A stretch of DNA of 64,000 bases from an uncultured Aquimarina sp. (GCA_947503835.1 CANNFM010000013.1:124001-188000); one strand, 5' to 3'. Shown: positions 53,495-62,640, counted from the stretch's first letter. Notes: a model not told the origin generated them from the letters alone. Numbers and translations are program-made.

Positions 53495-55039
53495 ATGACT
53501 AATGATCAAAAAGATCCTTTGTTTGTTTTAGTAAAGTCGCTTTCTAAATCCGAAAAACGCCAGTTTAAGGTTTATGTAGGACGATTAGGGGTAAATACCG
53601 ACTCTAAATTTCTTGCGCTTTTTAATCATTTAGATAAAAGTGAGAATTTAGATGAAGATCTTATCGTTAAAAAAGGAATTGTAACTAAACTACAGCTTTC
53701 TAACCTTAAGGCGCATTTATACAAACAAATATTAATTAGTCTTCGATTAAGTCCATTACACCAAAATATTAGATCACAAATACGGGAACAACTCGACTTT
53801 GCTTCAATTTTATATCATAAAGGACTATACAAGCAAAGTTTGAAAATTTTAGAAAAAGCAAAAGCGCTTGCAAAAGAAAATGAAGAACATAATATTGCCT
53901 ATGAAATTGTTGAGTTAGAAAAGATTATTGAAACTCAGTATATCACCAGAAGTATTAATAGTAGAGCAGATGAATTGACGGTAGAAGCTAAAATGCTAAG
54001 CATGAAAAATGTGTTGACAAGTAAGCTGTCTAATCTATCTCTTCAGCTATATGGTTTAATGCTAAAAAGTGGTTATGTTAGAAACGATAAAGAACATAAC
54101 GTTATTACGAATTATTTTCATGGTAAATTACCAAAATATGATTGGAACATGCTGGGGTTTAGAGAAAAACTTTGGCTGTATAAAGCACATTTATGGTATA
54201 GTTTTATCGTTCAGGACTTTTTGTCTTGTTATAAATATTCAAAAAAATGGGTAGATCTTTTTTATGAACACCCAAAGATGATGGTTTTGAACCCTGTATT
54301 CTTTTTACGAGGGAATCATTATTTACTAGAGTCACTATATTTAATTAAGGATAAAACACAGTTGCAATTAATGTTGTCAAAATTAGAAGAAACATTGAAG
54401 GATGACAGCTTTCCTAAAGATGATAATATCGAAGTGTTGTCTTTTCAATTTATCTATAATAACAAGTTGAATATTCATTTTCTTGAAGGTACTTTTGATG
54501 AAGGAGAGTATCTGGTTAAGGAGATTTTGAATGGAATAGAAAAATATAATAACCGAATAGATGACCACCATGTCATGGTTTTTTATTATAAAATCGGTTG
54601 TCTTTATTTTGGAATGGCGGACCATAAAAAATGTATTGAATACCTCGCTAAGATCATTAATAATAAATCGTTAAAGATGAGAGAAGACTTAATGTGTTTC
54701 TCTAGAGTATTGAGCTTGGTAGCACATTATGAAGCAGGAATGGACTATCATCTTGAAACCCAATTAAAAGAAACATATCGTTTTCTTCTCAAAATGGATG
54801 ATTTACACGAAGTGCAGAAAGAAATGATCAAATTCCTTAAAAATTTAGGAGATATATATCCGCACCAGATTAAGGACGAGTTTCGTAAACTTCATAAAAC
54901 ACTAAAACAGTATGAAGATCATCCATACGAAAAGAGATCATTTTTATACTTAGACATACTTTCTTGGTTAGAAAGTAATATTGAAGGAAAACCAGTTGCT
55001 GATATTATTAAAGAAAAATCTAAAAAATTGGTTCGGTAA
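53495..55039 (+). CDS. Conserved hypothetical, TPR-like all-helical protein
   Basis: 514 residues, almost entirely helical with TPR-like helix pairs (about 105-160, 225-290 and 350-430); no signal peptide or membrane segment. It opens with a conserved VLVKSLSKSEKRQFKVYV helix seen in Bacteroidota proteins of unknown function. It heads an operon with a DMT exporter (9 bp gap) and a DinB-fold protein (8 bp gap). Cytoplasmic; probably a protein-binding scaffold. No function can be assigned. Confidence 0.8.
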   Translation: MTNDQKDPLFVLVKSLSKSEKRQFKVYVGRLGVNTDSKFLALFNHLDKSENLDEDLIVKKGIVTKLQLSNLKAHLYKQILISLRLSPLHQNIRSQIREQLDFASILYHKGLYKQSLKILEKAKALAKENEEHNIAYEIVELEKIIETQYITRSINSRADELTVEAKMLSMKNVLTSKLSNLSLQLYGLMLKSGYVRNDKEHNVITNYFHGKLPKYDWNMLGFREKLWLYKAHLWYSFIVQDFLSCYKYSKKWVDLFYEHPKMMVLNPVFFLRGNHYLLESLYLIKDKTQLQLMLSKLEETLKDDSFPKDDNIEVLSFQFIYNNKLNIHFLEGTFDEGEYLVKEILNGIEKYNNRIDDHHVMVFYYKIGCLYFGMADHKKCIEYLAKIINNKSLKMREDLMCFSRVLSLVAHYEAGMDYHLETQLKETYRFLLKMDDLHEVQKEMIKFLKNLGDIYPHQIKDEFRKLHKTLKQYEDHPYEKRSFLYLDILSWLESNIEGKPVADIIKEKSKKLVR

Positions 55040-55048
55040 CCTCTTCTA

Positions 55049-55906
55049 ATGAAAAACACCCAACACTTACGGAATATTCTTGAATTAAATTTGGCGATGC
55101 TTTTTATTAGTACGTCAGGGGCTTTAGGAAGATATATAGATATGCCAGTACCAGTTATTATTGGTTTTAGAGCATTAATGGCCGGGATATTACTATATAT
55201 ATATTGCAGATGGAAAAAGATTTCTTTCAGAACCGGAAGCAAGGATAGACCTACTATTATTTTAAGTGGTATTTTAATGGGGCTTCATTGGGTAACCTAT
55301 TTCTATGCTTTAAAATTATCTAATGTAGCCATTGGGATGTTGTCAATTTTTACGTATCCCGTTATTACTGCATTGCTAGAACCTGTTTTATTGAAAACAA
55401 AATTTCAAAAAGTACATTTACTACTAGCAGTTTTGGTGTTGATAGGTATATATTTTCTCGTTCCTGACTTAGATTTTAATAATTCATATACCAAAGCTGT
55501 TCTGCTGGGAGTAATTTCGGCAATTTGTTACTCTCTTCGTAACCTTATTATGAAAACCAAAGTTGGTAATTACAACGGTTCTGTATTGATGTGGTATCAA
55601 TTAGTTGTCGTTACTATTTTCTTAATGCCCTTTTTATTTATCATGGATAGTTCGGGGATTAAAGATCAGTGGTTACCCACATTAACCTTAGCATTATTGA
55701 CCACAGCTATAGGGCACACATTATTCTTAGAAAGTTTTAAAAGATTTTCAATCACCACTGCTAGTATAATTAGTAGCGTTCAGCCTGTCTATGGTATTAT
55801 TATTGGAATTATCTTTTTAGGAGAAATCCCTGTTTTTTCTACGATAATAGGAGGAGTGTTAATTTTAACTTCTGTAGTTATTGAGAGTATTCGAACATAT
55901 AAATAA
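55049..55906 (+). CDS. DMT family (EamA) transporter
   Basis: 285 residues with ten hydrophobic segments in two EamA repeats: the first contains RALMAGILLYIYC and GLHWVTYFYALKLSNVA, the second GVISAICYSLRNLI, TTAIGHTLFLESFK and VQPVYGIIIGIIFLGE. It is an inner-membrane exporter or permease for a small metabolite; the substrate cannot be told. It lies between the TPR-like and DinB genes with short spacing, so one transcript. Confidence 0.9.
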   Translation: MKNTQHLRNILELNLAMLFISTSGALGRYIDMPVPVIIGFRALMAGILLYIYCRWKKISFRTGSKDRPTIILSGILMGLHWVTYFYALKLSNVAIGMLSIFTYPVITALLEPVLLKTKFQKVHLLLAVLVLIGIYFLVPDLDFNNSYTKAVLLGVISAICYSLRNLIMKTKVGNYNGSVLMWYQLVVVTIFLMPFLFIMDSSGIKDQWLPTLTLALLTTAIGHTLFLESFKRFSITTASIISSVQPVYGIIIGIIFLGEIPVFSTIIGGVLILTSVVIESIRTYK

Positions 55907-55914
55907 AAAGGAAT

Positions 55915-56358
55915 ATGAAAGAAACCATACAGAAATTAGAATACATAGTGCATGAAGCCGAAAAATCTATTCTTAAGATAAGTATTGAGGCTCTTGATCA
56001 TAAGATTTCAGTGAAAAAATGGTCAAAAAAGGAAATTTTAGGGCATTTAATTGATTCTGCATTAAACAACCTGCAACGTTTTACCGAAGTTCAATTTGAG
56101 CCCCAACCGTATAGTATTAGAAAATATGACCAGAACGAATTGGTAAAAGTGAATCATTATCAAAAAAATGACATTGAAGCCTTGCTTCGACTGTGGATTT
56201 CTTTGAATACACAGATCATTTTTATTTTGAAAAATTATACCTCTGATATGTTGAATTATACAATTGAGTTGGACCGAAACAATGTTAAAACACTAGAATG
56301 GCTAATCATTGATTACGTAGAACATATGCAACATCATTTGGGGCAAATTAAGAATTAA
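55915..56358 (+). CDS. DinB/DUF1572-like four-helix metal-binding protein
   Basis: 147 residues, four-helix DinB/YfiT fold. Conserved KWSKKEILGHLIDSALNNLQRF, with histidine in the metal-site position, and HMQHHLGQIKN at the C-terminus providing the other two metal-binding histidines. Members include bacillithiol or mycothiol transferases and many of unknown role; no thiol-specific motif points to one. Last gene of the operon; its stop codon directly abuts the stop of the convergent pseudouridine synthase. Confidence 0.88.
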   Translation: MKETIQKLEYIVHEAEKSILKISIEALDHKISVKKWSKKEILGHLIDSALNNLQRFTEVQFEPQPYSIRKYDQNELVKVNHYQKNDIEALLRLWISLNTQIIFILKNYTSDMLNYTIELDRNNVKTLEWLIIDYVEHMQHHLGQIKN

Positions 56359-57054
56359 TCAAATACAAGCATCCCATATAGAATCAGATGGAGGAGGAGC
56401 AATAACGGTCAAAAGCTCTTTCTTTACCGGGTGAATAAATGTTAGTTTTCGGGCATGAAGATGAATGCTGCCATCTTTGTTGCTGCGGCCTGCTCCATAT
56501 TTTAAATCTCCTTTAATTACAGAACCAATACTTGATAACTGTGATCGTATCTGATGATGACGACCTGTGTGTAAGTCAATTTCTAACAAATAGTAATTAT
56601 CCAATTTTTTGATGACTCTGTAATCCAAAATAGCCTTTTTACTATCCGGAACCTCATTTTTATTAGCATAGGATTTATTCTGTTTCGGATTACGTTTTAG
56701 CCAATGAGTTAAGGTGTCACTTTCTTTAGGAGGTTGGTTTTTTACTACTGCCCAATAGGTTTTCTTGGCTTCTTTTTCAGCAAATAAGGTATTTAGCCGT
56801 GGTAGTGCTTTACTTGTTCTTGCAAATACTACAATGCCACTTGTTGGGCGGTCCAAACGATGTACTACACCAAGATAAACTGCTCCGGGTTTGTCGTATT
56901 TTTCGGCAATATATTCTTTAACAACATCGCTAAGAGGTTTGTCTCCAGTTTTATCACCCTGCACAATATCACCAGGTCGTTTATTGACAATAATAATATG
57001 ATTGTCCTCGTAGAGAACTTGAAGGTTGGATTTTGTAGAGAGGGTCTTGGACAT
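56359..57054 (-). CDS. RluA family pseudouridine synthase
   Basis: 231 residues, catalytic domain only (no N-terminal S4 domain). VLYEDNHIIIVNKRPGDIVQ, the catalytic aspartate in VHRLDRPTSGIVVFAR (about residue 68), LLEIDLHTGRHHQIRSQL, and the IHLHARKLTFIHPV end are all present. It would isomerise uridine to pseudouridine in rRNA or tRNA; the size resembles the RluA/TruC-type short enzymes, but the target base is not predictable. It is preceded on the same strand by the S23 gene. Confidence 0.92.
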   Translation of the reverse strand: MSKTLSTKSNLQVLYEDNHIIIVNKRPGDIVQGDKTGDKPLSDVVKEYIAEKYDKPGAVYLGVVHRLDRPTSGIVVFARTSKALPRLNTLFAEKEAKKTYWAVVKNQPPKESDTLTHWLKRNPKQNKSYANKNEVPDSKKAILDYRVIKKLDNYYLLEIDLHTGRHHQIRSQLSSIGSVIKGDLKYGAGRSNKDGSIHLHARKLTFIHPVKKELLTVIAPPPSDSIWDACI

Positions 57055-57057
57055 CTT

Positions 57058-57496
57058 GGATGAGTTAGATCTTTAGATTTTTGGAGTGCTATAGATTAAA
57101 TTATTTTAATGTTGATTTAAATTTTGAGGTCATTTTGATAATAGAATTTAAATCATTTAATAAAGAATCCAATTCATCTTCATCAATGAACTTTAAATCA
57201 AAAGAGATTAGTAATTGTGTTTCGATTTCATAAGCCGATCCTAAAGTGATTTGAAGGAATCTTGAAAAATCTTTATTTGAGTTTCTTGAAGAGCCTTCGG
57301 CTATGTTTGAAGGAATTGAGACGGAAGCCCTTCTTAATTGATTGGTTATTCCAAATTTTTCAGTTTCTGGAAATTTAGACGTAATAGCATAGATCTTAGA
57401 ACAAAATACTCTACTTTTTTTCCATATTTCTAAGTCTTTAAATCTATGCATATTTAAATGTCTAACAGCCTAATCTATCTAAAGATCCAACTATCC
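57058..57496. repeat. Imperfect inverted repeat flanking the S23-family gene
   Basis: The left arm 57058-57078 and right arm 57477-57496 are reverse complements except for one mismatch and one 1-base gap. The core GATCTTTAGAT/ATCTAAAGATC (57068-57078 and 57477-57487) is perfect. They enclose only the four-helix-bundle gene. Confidence 0.7.
57101..57451 (-). CDS. Four helix bundle protein, S23/IVP (Avd-like) family
   Basis: 116 residues. FKDLEIWKKSRVFCSKIYAIT, then FGITNQLRRASVSIPSNIAEG and the LGSAYEIETQLLIS helix are the family signature (TIGR02436/S23). First known as the product of 23S rRNA intervening sequences; family members also include the accessory protein of diversity-generating retroelements. 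No reverse transcriptase or template repeat is in view. The gene is bounded by an inverted repeat and sits between panB and the pseudouridine synthase, all on the same strand. Function outside rRNA is unknown. Confidence 0.9.
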   Translation of the reverse strand: MHRFKDLEIWKKSRVFCSKIYAITSKFPETEKFGITNQLRRASVSIPSNIAEGSSRNSNKDFSRFLQITLGSAYEIETQLLISFDLKFIDEDELDSLLNDLNSIIKMTSKFKSTLK

Positions 57497-57517
57497 GGAA
57501 ATCTAACCAATCTAAAA

Positions 57518-58336
57518 CTAATACTGTTCTTTATCACTAGGGAAATCAACAGCTTTTACATCGGTGACATATTGCTTAAAGGCATTTGTCATTTCTGTAT
57601 ATAGATCCAAATAACGTCTTAAAAATCGAGGATTAAACTCATGTGTCATCCCTAGCATGTCATGCGTTACCAAAACCTGTCCGTCTACACCATTTCCTGC
57701 TCCGATACCAATAACAGGGATGGTAAGGCTATCGGCAACTTCTTTAGCTAATTTAGCAGGAACTTTTTCCAGTACGACTGCAAAACATCCAATTCGTTCA
57801 AGCATCAAAGCATCTTCTTTTAGTTTTTGCGCTTCTTCTTCCTCTTTTGCCCTTACCGTATAGGTTCCAAACTTGTAAATAGATTGTGGTGTTAATCCAA
57901 GATGTCCCATAACCGGGATACCGGCATTAAGTATTCTCTTTATAGATTCTTTTATTTCTTTACCACCTTCCATTTTTACAGCATGCCCCCCTGATTCTTT
58001 CATAATTCGAATCGCAGAGCGTAATGCTTCTTTTGGATCACTCTGGTAGCTTCCGAAAGGAATGTCTACTACAATTAAAGCTCGATCAATTGCTCTAATT
58101 ACAGAAGATGCATGATATATCATCTGATCTAGAGTGATAGGTAATGTGGTTTCGTGACCCGCCATTACATTGGATGCAGAATCACCCACAAGAATTACAT
58201 CTACGCCAGCACCATCTACAATCTTGGCCATGGTATAATCATAAGCAGTTAACATAGAGATTTTTTCTCCATTAGCCTTCATTTCTACTAGGGACTTTAC
58301 CGTAACACGTTTGTAATCTTTTTTTGCTGTAGACAT
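57518..58336 (-). CDS. panB: 3-methyl-2-oxobutanoate hydroxymethyltransferase
   Basis: 272 residues from the ATG at 58336 (MSTAKKDYKRVTVKSLVEMK); an earlier ATG at 58378 adds 14 residues with no family match. SMLTAYDYTMAKIVD, VGDSASNVMAGHETTLP (metal-binding Asp), DIPFGSYQ, VKMEGG, GIPVMGHLGLTPQS and IGIGAGNGVDGQVLV are all intact. It transfers a hydroxymethyl group from methylene-tetrahydrofolate to 2-ketoisovalerate to give ketopantoate, the first step of pantothenate and CoA synthesis. The same substrate feeds the leucine operon nearby, though no regulatory link is visible. Confidence 0.95.
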   Translation of the reverse strand: MSTAKKDYKRVTVKSLVEMKANGEKISMLTAYDYTMAKIVDGAGVDVILVGDSASNVMAGHETTLPITLDQMIYHASSVIRAIDRALIVVDIPFGSYQSDPKEALRSAIRIMKESGGHAVKMEGGKEIKESIKRILNAGIPVMGHLGLTPQSIYKFGTYTVRAKEEEEAQKLKEDALMLERIGCFAVVLEKVPAKLAKEVADSLTIPVIGIGAGNGVDGQVLVTHDMLGMTHEFNPRFLRRYLDLYTEMTNAFKQYVTDVKAVDFPSDKEQY

Positions 58337-58458
58337 CTTATTGTATTTTTTTGGAATGTAAAAGTAATCATTTACCAATATCGTAACAAGTGTATGAGGT
58401 TTTTGATTTTCTTTTATTTTGAAAGAAATTTAAATAGTACATTTATAGAGATCAAAAA

Positions 58459-58944
58459 ATGAACATTATGTATAGATTAATTGTATTCACTTTTCTTTTT
58501 AGCTCTCATATAGGTTTTTCACAAAAAGATAATTCTAAAGATATAAGTCGTTATAAAGAAGAGGTAAAACAAACTATTTTACAGTTTTTTGATGGATTTC
58601 ATTCTGGCGATACTGTCAAAATAAGGAAGACCATGGATGATAACATAATCATGCAAACTATTGCCGAAACAAAAGACGGAGGTAAAAAAGCAGTTCAAAC
58701 AGATGTTAGTAGATTCTTGAAAGCAATCAAAGAAAGACCAGCAGGACAACGTTGGGATGAAAGGTTGTTACTTTTTAAAATAGACGCAGATTCAGCTATA
58801 GCGAATGCATGGACTCCTTATGAATTCTACTTCAACGACAAGTTTAGTCATTGTGGTGTAAATGTTTTTCAATTGTATAATGATGGGAAATCCTGGAAGA
58901 TTATTTCTATAGCAGATACACGTAATAGAGAAGGGTGTAAGTAA
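58459..58944 (+). CDS. Secreted NTF2-like (SnoaL/DUF4440-type) protein
   Basis: 161 residues. The signal peptide MNIMYRLIVFTFLFSSHIGFSQ ends with the usual FSQ cleavage context; an in-frame ATG three codons later is an alternative start. The mature part has the cone-shaped NTF2 fold pattern: a helix EVKQTILQFFDGFHSGD, strands around VKIRKTMDDNIIMQ and ANAWTPYEFYFNDKFSHCGVNVFQLYNDGKSWKI. The family is used for small-molecule binding or catalysis, but no active-site set is recognised. Periplasmic. Its stop codon overlaps the start of a heptamer array. Confidence 0.82.
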   Translation: MNIMYRLIVFTFLFSSHIGFSQKDNSKDISRYKEEVKQTILQFFDGFHSGDTVKIRKTMDDNIIMQTIAETKDGGKKAVQTDVSRFLKAIKERPAGQRWDERLLLFKIDADSAIANAWTPYEFYFNDKFSHCGVNVFQLYNDGKSWKIISIADTRNREGCK

Positions 58945-58999
58945 TTTACGATTTACGATTTACGATTTACGAATTATGAATTACGAATTACGAATTACG
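58944..58999 (+). repeat. Heptamer tandem array, units ATTTACG / AATTACG, 8 copies
   Basis: Four ATTTACG units, one AATTATG and three AATTACG units, exact 7 bp period over 56 bp, beginning at the stop codon of the NTF2-like gene. A second 7 bp array in the window; its sequence is unrelated to the one at 30623. Confidence 0.92.
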
Positions 59000-59064
59000 A
59001 TTTTAGATTGAAGAGGGTTTTACGAACTTTGCAACTTTATATCTCTGAGACCTGTAGCTTAGCA

Positions 59065-60489
59065 CTAACAATCACTCAAACTAACTTTTACCGCCAAACC
59101 GCCTTCACTGGTTTCTTTATATTTGGTATTCATATCTAGTGCTGTCTCCCACATAGTTTCAATAACTTTATCCAAAGGAACCTTGGCATGTGCAGCATCG
59201 GCATCCAGAGCCATTTCACAGGCATTTATAGCTTTTATAGCTCCCATTGCGTTTCGTTCTATACACGGTACCTGTACCAATCCACCAATAGGATCACAAG
59301 TAAGTCCTAAGTGATGTTCCATGGCAATTTCGCTTGCCATTAAGACTTGCTCGGGGGTACCACCCATTAATTCGGTTAGTGCTCCCGCGGCCATTGCCGA
59401 TGAAACACCGATTTCTGCCTGGCAACCACCCATTGCAGCAGATATAGTAGCTCCTTTTTTGAATAAACTACCGATCTCTCCGGCAACTAGCATAAATTGT
59501 TTGACGTCATCAAGGTTTGCATCGTGATTTTCAATAACCATATAATACATCATAACTGCTGGTATTACGCCAGCACTACCATTAGTAGGAGCTGTTACTA
59601 CCCGACCTAAAGAAGCATTTACTTCATTTACCGCTAAAGCAAAACAAGAAACCCATTTCAATATCTGACGAAATTTCACTTCCGTATTTCGTATCGCTTC
59701 AATCCATTCTTGAGGAGAGTTGTATGTGGTGTCTTCGATTAATTTTTTATGCGTATCAAAAGCTCTTCTTCTTACGTTTAACCCACCCGGTAAGATACCT
59801 TCAGTATGACAGCCTGTATACATTGATTCTAGCATTACTTTCCATACCTGCGCAATCCTGTCATCAATTTCGGTATCGCTTCGCAAAGAGCGTTCATTTT
59901 CAAGAACGATTTCAGAGACTTTTTTGTTTTTAGAAGTACAATACTCTAATAAATCTGTTGCTTTTTGAATAGGTAAAGGGAAGCATTGAAATTCTTCAAG
60001 CTTTTTTTCTTTCCTTTTTCTTTCTTCTTTTACAACAAAACCGCCACCAATAGAATAGAAGGAGGATGACATTTTCCTACCATTTTTAAAAGTGCCATGA
60101 AATGTCATACCGTTAGGATGAAATTCTTTGAACTCTTTGTTAAAAATAATTTGTGACATCGGATCAAAAGGAACAGATAATTCGTTATTGAACAGCAATT
60201 TTTTTGATTTTTTGATCGAATCAATGATGTCAGGAATTTTAGAAACATCGATAGTTTGAGGATCATATCCGCATAAACCTAAAATCACAGCAATATCTGT
60301 AGCATGGCCCTTCCCCGTAAGGGATAAAGATCCAAAAAGATCTACAGTAACCGAAGTGATAGATTCAAACGTATTATCGTTTTTTAGTTCGGCAATCCAT
60401 CGGCGTGCTGCTCGCCATGGCCCTAAAGTATGTGAGCTCGAAGGGCCTACACCTATCTTCAGCATGTCAAAAATACTGATACATTCCAT
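59065..60489 (-). CDS. sdaA: L-serine ammonia-lyase, single-chain [4Fe-4S] type
   Basis: 474 residues. N-terminal beta domain with GVGPSSSHTLGPWRAAR (12-28); catalytic alpha domain with TGCHTEGILPGGLNVRRRA, TAPTNGSAGVIPAV, and the Fe-S cysteines including LTCDPIGGLVQVPCIERNAMGA. It deaminates L-serine to pyruvate and ammonia, using an oxygen-sensitive cluster. Cytoplasmic. Monocistronic and divergent from dnaK, with 240 bp between the two starts. Confidence 0.95.
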   Translation of the reverse strand: MECISIFDMLKIGVGPSSSHTLGPWRAARRWIAELKNDNTFESITSVTVDLFGSLSLTGKGHATDIAVILGLCGYDPQTIDVSKIPDIIDSIKKSKKLLFNNELSVPFDPMSQIIFNKEFKEFHPNGMTFHGTFKNGRKMSSSFYSIGGGFVVKEERKRKEKKLEEFQCFPLPIQKATDLLEYCTSKNKKVSEIVLENERSLRSDTEIDDRIAQVWKVMLESMYTGCHTEGILPGGLNVRRRAFDTHKKLIEDTTYNSPQEWIEAIRNTEVKFRQILKWVSCFALAVNEVNASLGRVVTAPTNGSAGVIPAVMMYYMVIENHDANLDDVKQFMLVAGEIGSLFKKGATISAAMGGCQAEIGVSSAMAAGALTELMGGTPEQVLMASEIAMEHHLGLTCDPIGGLVQVPCIERNAMGAIKAINACEMALDADAAHAKVPLDKVIETMWETALDMNTKYKETSEGGLAVKVSLSDC

Positions 60490-60632
60490 AATTCGTAATT
60501 ATTGAAGATATTTCGAGGGTAAATATAGTTTTTTGGTAATAAAGAAACTTATTTTTTATAGAATAGTTAATAAGGTTAATTAGAATTATTTTTAAAGAAA
60601 TGTTTAAGGTAGATTTTACAGGTGCTAAGATA

Positions 60633-60669
60633 ATTGTAATGACATCCTGTCAGACAGATTGTAATGGCA
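60633..60669. promoter_or_regulatory. Direct repeats and palindrome in the sdaA-dnaK divergent region
   Basis: ATTGTAATGACA (60633-60644) recurs as ATTGTAATGGCA (60658-60669), 25 bp apart. Between and overlapping them are the inverted repeats TGACA-TCC-TGTCA (60640-60652) and CTGTC-A-GACAG (60647-60657). Plausible regulator sites for dnaK or sdaA; no CIRCE element is present. Confidence 0.3.
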
Positions 60670-60729
60670 TAATCATTGACCTTACAGCAATAAATTATTA
60701 CGAACAATAGTATAACAATTTAGTATAAA

Positions 60730-62640
60730 ATGAGTAAAATAATAGGAATAGACTTAGGGACAACCAACTCTTGTGTTTCTGTAATGGAAGGTAATGAGCC
60801 TGTAGTGATCCCTAATGCTGAAGGTAAAAGAACAACTCCTTCTGTAATTGCTTTTGTAGAAGGTGGAGAAATTAAAGTAGGTGATCCTGCAAAACGTCAG
60901 GCGGTTACTAACCCAACTAAGACCATTTCTTCTATTAAAAGATTTATGGGGAATAAATTCTCTGAATCAGCAAAAGAAGCTAAAAGAGCAGCTTATAAAG
61001 TTGTAAAAGGAGATAACGATACGCCACGTGTGGATATCGATGGACGATTATATACACCACAAGAATTATCTGCAATGACACTTCAGAAAATGAAGAAAAC
61101 GGCAGAAGATTATCTTGGACAAGATGTTACTAGAGCAGTAATTACTGTACCAGCATACTTTAACGATGCACAGCGTCAGGCTACAAAAGAAGCAGGAGAG
61201 ATCGCAGGTCTTAAAGTAGAACGAATCATTAATGAGCCTACTGCAGCAGCATTGGCATATGGTCTTGATAAAAAAGGTACCGATCAAAAAATCGTTGTAT
61301 TTGATTTTGGTGGAGGTACACATGATGTATCGATCCTGGAATTAGGAGATGGAGTATTCGAAGTGTTATCTACAGATGGAGATACACATTTAGGAGGTGA
61401 TGATGTAGATCAAAAGATTATCGATTGGTTAGCAGAAGAATTTAAGGCAGATGAAAATATGGATCTACGTGATGATCCTATGGCATTACAACGTCTTAAA
61501 GAAGCCGCAGAAAAAGCGAAGATAGAATTATCATCTTCTCCACAAACAGAAATCAATTTACCATATGTTACGGCAACCGCTAGTGGACCTAAGCACTTGG
61601 TAAGAACATTATCTAAAGCTAAATTTGATCAATTAATAGATGATTTGGTAAAACGTACTGTTGAGCCATGTCGTACAGCGCTTAAAGCTGCTGGATTATC
61701 AACTAGTGATATCGACGAAATTATTTTAGTTGGTGGATCTACTCGTATCCCGGCGGTACAAGAAGCAGTAGAAAAGTTCTTTGGTAAATCACCAAGTAAA
61801 GGTGTAAATCCAGATGAAGTTGTTGCTGTAGGAGCTGCAATCCAAGGTGGAGTATTGACTGGAGATGTAAAGGATGTATTACTATTAGATGTAACACCAC
61901 TTTCTTTGGGTATTGAGACCATGGGTAATGTAATGACAAAGCTTATTGATGCGAATACAACGATTCCTACCAAGAAATCGCAAGTATTCTCTACGGCAGC
62001 AGATAATCAGCCATCTGTAGAGATTCACGTATTACAAGGTGAACGTCCTATGGCAGCAGATAATAAGACCATTGGTCGTTTCCACTTAGATGGAATTCCA
62101 CCAGCGCAAAGAGGAACGCCACAGATCGAAGTTACTTTTGATATCGATGCTAATGGTATCATCAAAGTATCTGCTACAGATAAAGCTACGAATAAGTCTC
62201 AGGATATTAGAATTGAAGCTTCTTCAGGATTAACAGAAGAAGAAATCGAGAAAATGAAACAAGAAGCTGAAGCAAATGCTGAAGCGGATAAGGCGGCTAA
62301 AGAAACTGCTGATAAGTTAAATGAAGCGGATGGAATGATTTTCCAAACTGAAAAGCAGTTAACTGAGTTTGGTGAAAAATTATCTGAGGATAAGAAAAAA
62401 CCAATCGAAGAAGCTTTAGAAGAATTGAAGAAAGCTTACGAATCTAAAGACCTTGCTGTAATCCAACCTGCTCTTGATAAAATCAATGAAGCCTGGAAAG
62501 TAGCTAGCGAAGAGATGTACAAAGCTCAGGCAGATGCACAACAGAATGGACAACCTGGACCAGATGCCGGGGCTGATCAACCTGATGGAGATTCTGAAGG
62601 TAGCGATGTAGAAGATGTTGATTTCGAAGAAGTAAAATAA
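60730..62640 (+). CDS. dnaK: Molecular chaperone DnaK (Hsp70)
   Basis: 636 residues. ATPase-domain signatures: GIDLGTTNSCVSVMEG at 5-20, VFDFGGGTHDVSILELG at about 191, ILVGGSTRIPAVQ at about 335; substrate-binding domain DVTPLSLGIETMG, then IEVTFDIDANGI; lid helices and a glutamine/glycine/aspartate-rich tail ending in DVEDVDFEEVK, the classic EEVD-like DnaK terminus. It folds and disaggregates proteins with DnaJ and GrpE, neither of which is adjacent. Unusually no TAnnTTTG box is visible close to the start; candidate operator repeats are upstream. Closed by a strong terminator. Confidence 0.97.
   Translation: MSKIIGIDLGTTNSCVSVMEGNEPVVIPNAEGKRTTPSVIAFVEGGEIKVGDPAKRQAVTNPTKTISSIKRFMGNKFSESAKEAKRAAYKVVKGDNDTPRVDIDGRLYTPQELSAMTLQKMKKTAEDYLGQDVTRAVITVPAYFNDAQRQATKEAGEIAGLKVERIINEPTAAALAYGLDKKGTDQKIVVFDFGGGTHDVSILELGDGVFEVLSTDGDTHLGGDDVDQKIIDWLAEEFKADENMDLRDDPMALQRLKEAAEKAKIELSSSPQTEINLPYVTATASGPKHLVRTLSKAKFDQLIDDLVKRTVEPCRTALKAAGLSTSDIDEIILVGGSTRIPAVQEAVEKFFGKSPSKGVNPDEVVAVGAAIQGGVLTGDVKDVLLLDVTPLSLGIETMGNVMTKLIDANTTIPTKKSQVFSTAADNQPSVEIHVLQGERPMAADNKTIGRFHLDGIPPAQRGTPQIEVTFDIDANGIIKVSATDKATNKSQDIRIEASSGLTEEEIEKMKQEAEANAEADKAAKETADKLNEADGMIFQTEKQLTEFGEKLSEDKKKPIEEALEELKKAYESKDLAVIQPALDKINEAWKVASEEMYKAQADAQQNGQPGPDAGADQPDGDSEGSDVEDVDFEEVK

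Noticed and set aside
57101..57451. Diversity-generating retroelement accessory gene (Avd)
   Set aside because: The fold fits, but there is no reverse transcriptase, template repeat or C-type lectin target anywhere near it.
60490..60729. CIRCE/HrcA operator upstream of dnaK
   Set aside because: No TTAGCACTC-N9-GAGTGCTAA-like sequence is present in this gap.
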